From a virus: a DNA stretch of 43,500 bases. Shown here in pieces: positions 40,118 to 43,500 of this stretch (positions are counted from its first letter, which is position 1; each line of letters opens with the position of its first letter). The translations under genes and the position numbers were made by a program. The stretch covers positions 1 to 43,500 of IMG/VR virus record IMGVR_UViG_3300046492_000111. The stretch is one strand, 5' to 3'. The notes below the pieces were generated by a model. That model saw only the letters and a program-made list of their open reading frames with translations. It made no database searches and was not told where the DNA came from.

Positions 40118-40744
40118 ATGACAGTCGCTTACACCGTTTTCCCCGATACCATTGAAGTCAAGCGCGTGCGCTTCGAAGGCGCGCCCAAGGCTGCAATCAT
40201 GGGCAAGTGGCTGGCCGATGACAGGGCCGTGCTGACACCGATCGTCGGCGGCAACACCATCATCTGGTTGAGCGGAAACGTCGGCGACGAGTGGGCTTTC
40301 CACAACGTCGAGGGTGAGAACGACACCGTCACGCTCAATGGTGACGACCCTGACGCGATTGTCATCAAGGGCGCCGCGATCATCGTCGGCCCGAAGGACG
40401 ACAACGGCGAGTTCATGGATGTCACGCTGAGTGACAAAGAGCTTTTCGACCGCGTCGGCTTCTCCGCCGACAAGGCAGCGAAGCTCGCGGACCTCGCTGA
40501 CAAAATCCGGGAGATCGGGAAGACCGCGACCGCAAAGTTTGAGCAGGCCGTAGCTGACGGTGACAAGCGCGCGATCGAGCTCTTGATGAAGCTGAACAGG
40601 GCTGGCAACGACAACGCCTTCAACCGGGACCACATCACCAACGACGAGCTTGACCGTTGCGGCTGCGACGAGTGCATGGACGAGCTCGCCCGCCGGAGCG
40701 CCGAGGGCGCGACCGCCAAGCAGGCAGGCGCCACGCTCCACTAA
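40118..40744 (+). CDS. Hypothetical early protein, 208 aa
   Basis: The first ~110 residues are strand-rich and acidic, with repeated G-D/D-D turns. The middle (125-170) is a helical K-L-A-D-L-A-D-K-I-R-E-I segment. The C-terminus has C-G-C-D-E-C, a possible metal-binding knuckle. No family is recognised. An aaggaag ribosome site precedes the start. Confidence 0.65.
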   Translation: MTVAYTVFPDTIEVKRVRFEGAPKAAIMGKWLADDRAVLTPIVGGNTIIWLSGNVGDEWAFHNVEGENDTVTLNGDDPDAIVIKGAAIIVGPKDDNGEFMDVTLSDKELFDRVGFSADKAAKLADLADKIREIGKTATAKFEQAVADGDKRAIELLMKLNRAGNDNAFNRDHITNDELDRCGCDECMDELARRSAEGATAKQAGATLH

Positions 40745-40828
40745 GCTGTCACGCTGACAGCAAGGGCGGCGGTGCCCCCGCCGTCCACTCGACCCGGTCC
40801 CCAACGCAGTGCATGGAAATCTGACAGC

Positions 40829-41071
40829 ATGACAAGCTTGAAATTTGAGAAGCAGACCCGCGAAGTGACGACCGTCATCAAAGAGGACATCCTCGTCGCG
40901 ACCGTATCGCTCGACGTGGCGGAGGTTGACGAGATTATCGCTGACTACGTCCGCAGGAAGCTGACCGCCGACGAATATCGAGACGTGATCGAGGTCACGG
41001 CCACATATAATATGGTTTACGGCGACTTCGACGGCTACGAAGTCGAAGTTATCAGGAGGGCGCACGCATGA
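40829..41071 (+). CDS. Hypothetical small protein, 80 aa
   Basis: An alpha/beta-looking small protein with T-V-S-L-D-V-A-E-V-D-E-I-I-A-D-Y-V-R-R-K. No family is recognised. Start 40829 is chosen over 40772 because the longer form opens with a proline-rich, unlikely sequence. It overlaps the next gene as ATGA. Confidence 0.55.
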   Translation: MTSLKFEKQTREVTTVIKEDILVATVSLDVAEVDEIIADYVRRKLTADEYRDVIEVTATYNMVYGDFDGYEVEVIRRAHA

Positions 41072-41268
41072 TGCGTCCCGTCCTCCGCGAACTGACAGAG
41101 CTCCTGACAGACATGACCCGCGACCTTATGGCCGGGTTCGCGTTCTTCCTGATCGCCGTTGCGATCATGGCTGCGAGTTTCATCGCCGCCGAACGCCAGT
41201 TCGCTTCCGAAGACCGCGCCAATCAGGAGGCCCGGTCCAATCCCCCACAAGTGCATAGGCTTTTCTGA
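41068..41268 (+). CDS. Small membrane protein, 66 aa
   Basis: One clear membrane helix at about residues 21-42 (A-G-F-A-F-F-L-I-A-V-A-I-M-A-A). It has an acidic/basic N-terminus and a polar tail. It overlaps the previous stop (ATGA at 41068-41071). Function unknown. Confidence 0.6.
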   Translation: MMRPVLRELTELLTDMTRDLMAGFAFFLIAVAIMAASFIAAERQFASEDRANQEARSNPPQVHRLF

Positions 41269-41269
41269 C

Positions 41270-41683
41270 ATGACAAAAGACAAGCATGGAAACCAGCTCA
41301 AGGTCGGCGACCTCGTGCGCCGCGTAGAACCCGGCGCCCCCAGCTTCGGCAAGGTTGGCGAAGTTTACACCGTGCTCCAAGTATGGCCCGGTGTGATCGA
41401 AATCTTCCCCGGTAAACCCGGCGCAACGTCCCACAACTTCGAACTGGTACGCGCAAAGGAAGCGCCTGACATGACAGACGAAGACGAGATCGCGACCCTC
41501 GAAGCACGCCTGGACGAACTGAACAAGAAGCGGGCCGAGACGCGCCAGACGCTGGCGCAGACCACCCTCGACCTTGACAGCCTCGCCGCCGCGATCGACA
41601 TGGGCAGGTCGCCCAAGGCCAAAACGATCGAGACCCTCCGGTCGCTGGCGACCCGGCTGACGGTGCAGCGCGGCAACGTCTGA
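41270..41683 (+). CDS. Hypothetical protein, SH3-like N-terminus and coiled coil
   Basis: This 137-residue protein starts H-G-N-Q-L-K-V-G-D-L-V-R-R-V, with V-G-E-V-Y-T-V and W-P-G-V-I-E-I: a small KOW/SH3-like barrel pattern. After residue 65 a charged helix follows (E-A-R-L-D-E-L-N-K-K-R-A-E-T-R-Q-T-L), likely coiled coil. It is probably a nucleic-acid- or protein-binding early protein; no family is certain. Confidence 0.6.
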   Translation: MTKDKHGNQLKVGDLVRRVEPGAPSFGKVGEVYTVLQVWPGVIEIFPGKPGATSHNFELVRAKEAPDMTDEDEIATLEARLDELNKKRAETRQTLAQTTLDLDSLAAAIDMGRSPKAKTIETLRSLATRLTVQRGNV

Positions 41684-41780
41684 GAAACCTGACGAAAACC
41701 TGAATTCATCATTGTATGTGACCGGAACGACACGCCCCGCCGGGGATAGCGCTTGCCAACAAAAATCGGTCTGACCACAT

Positions 41781-41799
41781 CTTGCGTGAAAAGTTAACT
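41781..41799 (+). promoter_or_regulatory. Operator/promoter-like element H
   Basis: CTTGCGTGAAAAG lies in the 160-base gap 41684-41843. TTGCGT has TAATTG 17 bases later, a plausible promoter for the gene at 41844. The second half-site is poor. Confidence 0.35.
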
Positions 41800-41843
41800 G
41801 TCTCTAATTGACACAACAACGTCCTACAAAGGTTCCCTCACCA

Positions 41844-42119
41844 ATGCCTCACACGATGGTGTTCAATCAACTTGCCGCCCAGCTCATGCAGTTGGGTTTC
41901 GAAAATGTCGTTTTGATGGCGGCGCCCAATAAGGGTAAGCCGTTCATCCGCCACACGGTAGAGACCGCAGGGCGGCTTATTGAAATGCTCGACGACGCTA
42001 CTGACACGGTTCTTGAAAGCCAGCGTAAAGAGGCTTGCGGCCCCTTAGCTGACTTCTGCCGGACGAAGTGCGCTACCCGGTGCTGGGACCGGAAGGACAT
42101 CGTTGGAAATGATCCGTAG
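41844..42119 (+). CDS. Hypothetical protein, Cys-rich end, 91 aa
   Basis: It opens M-P-H-T-M-V-F-N-Q-L-A-A-Q-L-M and ends with four Cys in its last 25 residues (C-G-P-L-A-D-F-C-R-T-K-C-A-T-R-C). Its last 75 bases overlap the 3' end of the repressor on the other strand. The central H-T-V-E-T-A-G-R-L-I-E-M-L helix looks like real protein. An upstream TTG at 41808 is a less likely start. Confidence 0.5.
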   Translation: MPHTMVFNQLAAQLMQLGFENVVLMAAPNKGKPFIRHTVETAGRLIEMLDDATDTVLESQRKEACGPLADFCRTKCATRCWDRKDIVGNDP

Positions 42120-42467
42120 GAGCTCTTGCGCGGCGCCGACTGACAAGTCCTTACGGAGCTCGATGCGGGAAATGCCGGGGGCGGGGGTCGAAATGTTCAA
42201 CGTTCCCAACGGCGCCGAGGTTGACACGGTATAATCGACGGTCGGCTCGACCGGCGGGCCACGGAAGCCAAGACCCTTAGCGAGCTCGTCAACGGAAATA
42301 CCAAGCATCTGAGCCAGCGGCACGGCCTTTGACAATGTTAAGTCCTGCATCTCTTCGCCACCGAGAAATCGGCTGACAGATGCTTGCTGAGAACCCCAAG
42401 CGACCGCCACATCCTTCTGGCGGTAGCCCCGGCGATTAAGACCTTCCTTCACCCATTCGTGCTTCAT
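42045..42467 (-). CDS. CI-like XRE repressor
   Basis: This 140-residue protein starts K-H-E-W-V-K-E-G-L-N-R-R-G-Y-R-Q-K-D-V-A and has a clear XRE helix-turn-helix: A-W-G-S-Q-Q-A-S-V-S-R-F-L, then A-V-P-L-A-Q-M-L-G-I-S-V-D-E-L-A. The C-terminal half lacks the Ser-Lys protease motif of lambda CI/LexA, so induction would need another route. It is the only leftward gene here and faces the HTH/early operon across an operator-rich gap. Its ribosome site (aaggag) overlaps the operator at 42479. Start 42467 is chosen over the upstream frame. Confidence 0.8.
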   Translation of the reverse strand: MKHEWVKEGLNRRGYRQKDVAVAWGSQQASVSRFLGGEEMQDLTLSKAVPLAQMLGISVDELAKGLGFRGPPVEPTVDYTVSTSAPLGTLNISTPAPGISRIELRKDLSVGAAQELLRIISNDVLPVPAPGSALRPAEVS

Positions 42468-42478
42468 TGCTGTTGCTC

Positions 42479-42510
42479 CTTGCGCATACTCGTTTTGTCT
42501 TATGCGCAAG
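42479..42510. promoter_or_regulatory. Repressor operator: perfect 10-bp inverted repeat
   Basis: CTTGCGCATA (42479-42488) and TATGCGCAAG (42501-42510) are exact complements with a 12-base spacer. The left arm overlaps the repressor's own ribosome site on the minus strand, so binding would limit repressor synthesis. The arms resemble the CTTGTG/CTTATG half-sites found across the genome. Confidence 0.65.
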
Positions 42511-42542
42511 AAGTAACCTACAAACACAACAATGTAAATACC

Positions 42543-42560
42543 CGTTGCACAAACGCAACG
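42543..42560. promoter_or_regulatory. Second immunity-region inverted repeat
   Basis: CGTTGC (42543-42548) and GCAACG (42555-42560) are exact complements with a 6-base spacer. It lies between the operator at 42479 and element I and probably overlaps the rightward early promoter. Confidence 0.5.
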
Positions 42561-42581
42561 ATCTAAAGGTTAACGTTTCAA

Positions 42582-42600
42582 CTTGTGTGGAGAACACATT
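42582..42600 (+). promoter_or_regulatory. Operator-like element I (CTTGTG-N7-CACATT)
   Basis: It ends one base before the ATG of the HTH gene and contains its ggag ribosome site, so a bound repressor would block both transcription and translation start. It links the dispersed element family to the immunity switch. Confidence 0.5.
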
Positions 42601-42798
42601 ATGCTTACTTCAAGCACAACAGACGTAGAAAAGCTGGCATACAACGCAGATGAGGCGGCGCGCGCGATCGGGCTCTCCGTCCGCTACATCCGCGAGCTCG
42701 TCGCCAAGGGCAAGCTTCGCTCTGTCAAGGTCGGCAAGCGCCGCCTGATTTCGACCGAGAGCCTTCGCAAGTTCGTGAACGGCGAGGACGCGGCGTGA
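42601..42798 (+). CDS. Small HTH protein, excisionase/Cro-like
   Basis: This 65-residue protein has Y-N-A-D-E-A-A-R-A-I-G-L-S-V-R-Y-I-R-E-L-V-A-K-G-K-L-R-S-V-K-V-G-K-R-R-L-I, the winged-helix pattern of HTH-17/MerR-like excisionase proteins. It is the first rightward gene opposite the repressor and starts the early operon that leads to the helicase. It may act as Cro/Xis, favouring lytic growth or excision. Its stop overlaps the next GTG start. The 3' end of another copy begins the window. Confidence 0.8.
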   Translation: MLTSSTTDVEKLAYNADEAARAIGLSVRYIRELVAKGKLRSVKVGKRRLISTESLRKFVNGEDAA

Positions 42799-43004
42799 CC
42801 CGGATCAACGACATGCTGACACAGGTCGCAGCCGGGGCGGGCGCCGTAGGCTGGAAGATCGTCCGGCAGAACAAGCACCTCATCGTGGACTTCGAAAAGC
42901 CTGATGGCAGCGAAGTCAGAACCACCGTCTCGGTGACAGCTTCCGACCACCGCGCCATGCGCAACAAGATCACGCAGCTTCGAAAAATAATCAAAGGACA
43001 CTGA
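42795..43004 (+). CDS. HicA-like small protein, second copy
   Basis: Encodes the same 69 residues as 42-251. Two bases differ (a Leu codon CTG/CTC and a Thr codon ACC/ACG), both silent. GTG start overlapping the HTH stop. Confidence 0.6.
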   Translation: MTRINDMLTQVAAGAGAVGWKIVRQNKHLIVDFEKPDGSEVRTTVSVTASDHRAMRNKITQLRKIIKGH

Positions 43005-43005
43005 C

Positions 43006-43215
43006 ATGGGCACTGACAGAACTTTCGTCATCACAACCTGCATTATCTGCATCGCGCTTATGACCGTCGCCGCCATACTTTTGCTGACCGTTGGCGAATA
43101 CAACGCGATGCAAGCCGACATCGCCAAGGCGTGCGTGTCGAGCGGCAAGACGTGGCTTTACCTTGGCAACGCATACCAGTGCGTCGGCTCCGCCTTCGTC
43201 GGCGAGGTGAAGTGA
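43006..43215 (+). CDS. Small single-pass membrane protein, allele 2
   Basis: This 69-residue protein has one membrane helix (about 9-28) and a tail with C-V-S-S-G-K-T-W and Q-C. It matches allele 1 (253-450) in topology and in the C/GK-W/QC pattern, but little else. Its stop overlaps the next ATG by one base. The swap within otherwise near-identical flanks suggests diversifying selection or recombination between related phages. Confidence 0.6.
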   Translation: MGTDRTFVITTCIICIALMTVAAILLLTVGEYNAMQADIAKACVSSGKTWLYLGNAYQCVGSAFVGEVK

Positions 43216-43412
43216 TGCAGCGCTTCGATTACAGCAGGTTCGGCGACCCCTCGATGATCTATGTCATTGACAGGAAAGTCGGCTTCTCCAAGGAGCACGC
43301 GGTCGTCTGGACGCGTGACATCGACCTCGCCGCCAAGATCGTTGACGCGCTGAACGCGTGGAACGACCGGCAGCAATCGGCACGCCCGATGGAAACGGTA
43401 GGGCTGGGATGA
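43215..43412 (+). CDS. Conserved 65-aa early protein, second copy
   Basis: Homologue of 452-649 with a few substitutions. Its stop overlaps the helicase start (ATGA at 43409-43412), as in the first copy. Confidence 0.65.
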   Translation: MQRFDYSRFGDPSMIYVIDRKVGFSKEHAVVWTRDIDLAAKIVDALNAWNDRQQSARPMETVGLG

Positions 43413-43500
43413 CCGAGCTTTGGCCACATCAATCCGAGGAAATCCCGCGCCTTGTCAGCGGCCACCGCGTGCTGGCATGGGAGCCAGGTACAGGCAAGAC
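43409..43500 (+). CDS. SNF2-type helicase, second copy, 5' part
   Basis: Starts T-E-L-W-P-H-Q-S-E-E-I-P and reaches the beginning of Walker A before the window ends. It is nearly identical to the 5' end of 646-1962 (for example ccc/cca at the Pro codon). Truncated only by the window edge. Confidence 0.88.
   Translation, partial: MTELWPHQSEEIPRLVSGHRVLAWEPGTGK

Larger units (their letters stand above)
42754..43412 (+). repeat. Right copy of non-identical repeat
   Basis: This corresponds to 1-649. Sequence is near-identical in the HTH tail, HicA-like gene and 65-aa gene, but the membrane-protein gene between them is replaced by a divergent homologue 12 bases longer. It continues into a second helicase copy at 43409 and past the window end. 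Confidence 0.9.

Noticed and set aside
42468-42527. Upstream extension of the repressor
   Set aside because: It would cover the 10-bp inverted-repeat operator and lacks a ribosome site; ATG at 42467 has aaggag.
1-43500. tRNA genes
   Set aside because: Scanning for T-loop-like GTTCGA/GGTTC words with matching stems found none that folds into a full cloverleaf by eye; a dedicated tRNA search would decide.

Overview
This window holds the genome of a temperate, podovirus-like tailed phage, about 42.75 kb with high GC. It is followed by the first ~750 bp of a second, non-identical copy of the same map. The likely host is an alphaproteobacterium. That is an inference from the GC-rich coding style, a GH108 endolysin with a C-terminal membrane anchor, a GTA-type three-helix holin and an SU10-like capsid protein; no host DNA is visible.

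Layout. (1) 1-12.2 kb, plus strand: small early genes, an SNF2-type helicase, a DUF2800 nuclease-like protein, a DnaA-HTH-like protein, a DUF2815 ssDNA-binding-type protein, a Tad2 (DUF2829) anti-Thoeris homologue, a family A DNA polymerase, a dNMP kinase fused to a DUF4406 domain, a primase/helicase and a tyrosine integrase. Most genes overlap by 1-4 bases. (2) 12.2-12.4 kb: an inverted-repeat-rich stretch that is the best attP candidate, then a strong terminator. (3) 12.4-34.6 kb, minus strand, read right to left: TerS, TerL, an HslV-like Ntn hydrolase, portal, scaffold, SU10-type major capsid, adaptors, two fibre proteins sharing an N-terminal anchor, lysis cassette, P22 gp10-like tail protein, an S74-domain protein and three long ejection-type proteins, the first carrying a peptidoglycan-hydrolase domain. 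(4) 34.6-37.6 kb, plus strand: a divergent regulatory region, a MoxR/CobS-type AAA+ ATPase with a DUF7192/VWA-like partner, tandem terminators and a GGCGCC-rich spacer. (5) 37.6-38.5 kb: a minus-strand RuvC-like resolvase and an iteron-plus-AT-rich block that looks like a replication origin. (6) 38.5-42.1 kb: small early genes, mostly unrecognised. (7) 42.0-42.8 kb: a divergent immunity switch with a CI-like repressor on minus, operators, and a small HTH (Xis/Cro-like) gene on plus leading back into the early operon.

Two sequence-wide signals stand out. The pentamer TGACA/TGTCA is present in large excess in genes and spacers alike. A recurrent intergenic element (best form CTTGTG-N7-CACAAG) lies ahead of most early transcription units and beside the repressor, suggesting a dispersed repressor regulon. 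The non-identical duplication at the window ends, with one small membrane-protein gene replaced by a divergent homologue, suggests two related prophages in tandem, joined near the integrase, or two phage variants joined in assembly.

All calls come from reading the sequence; no database search was run.
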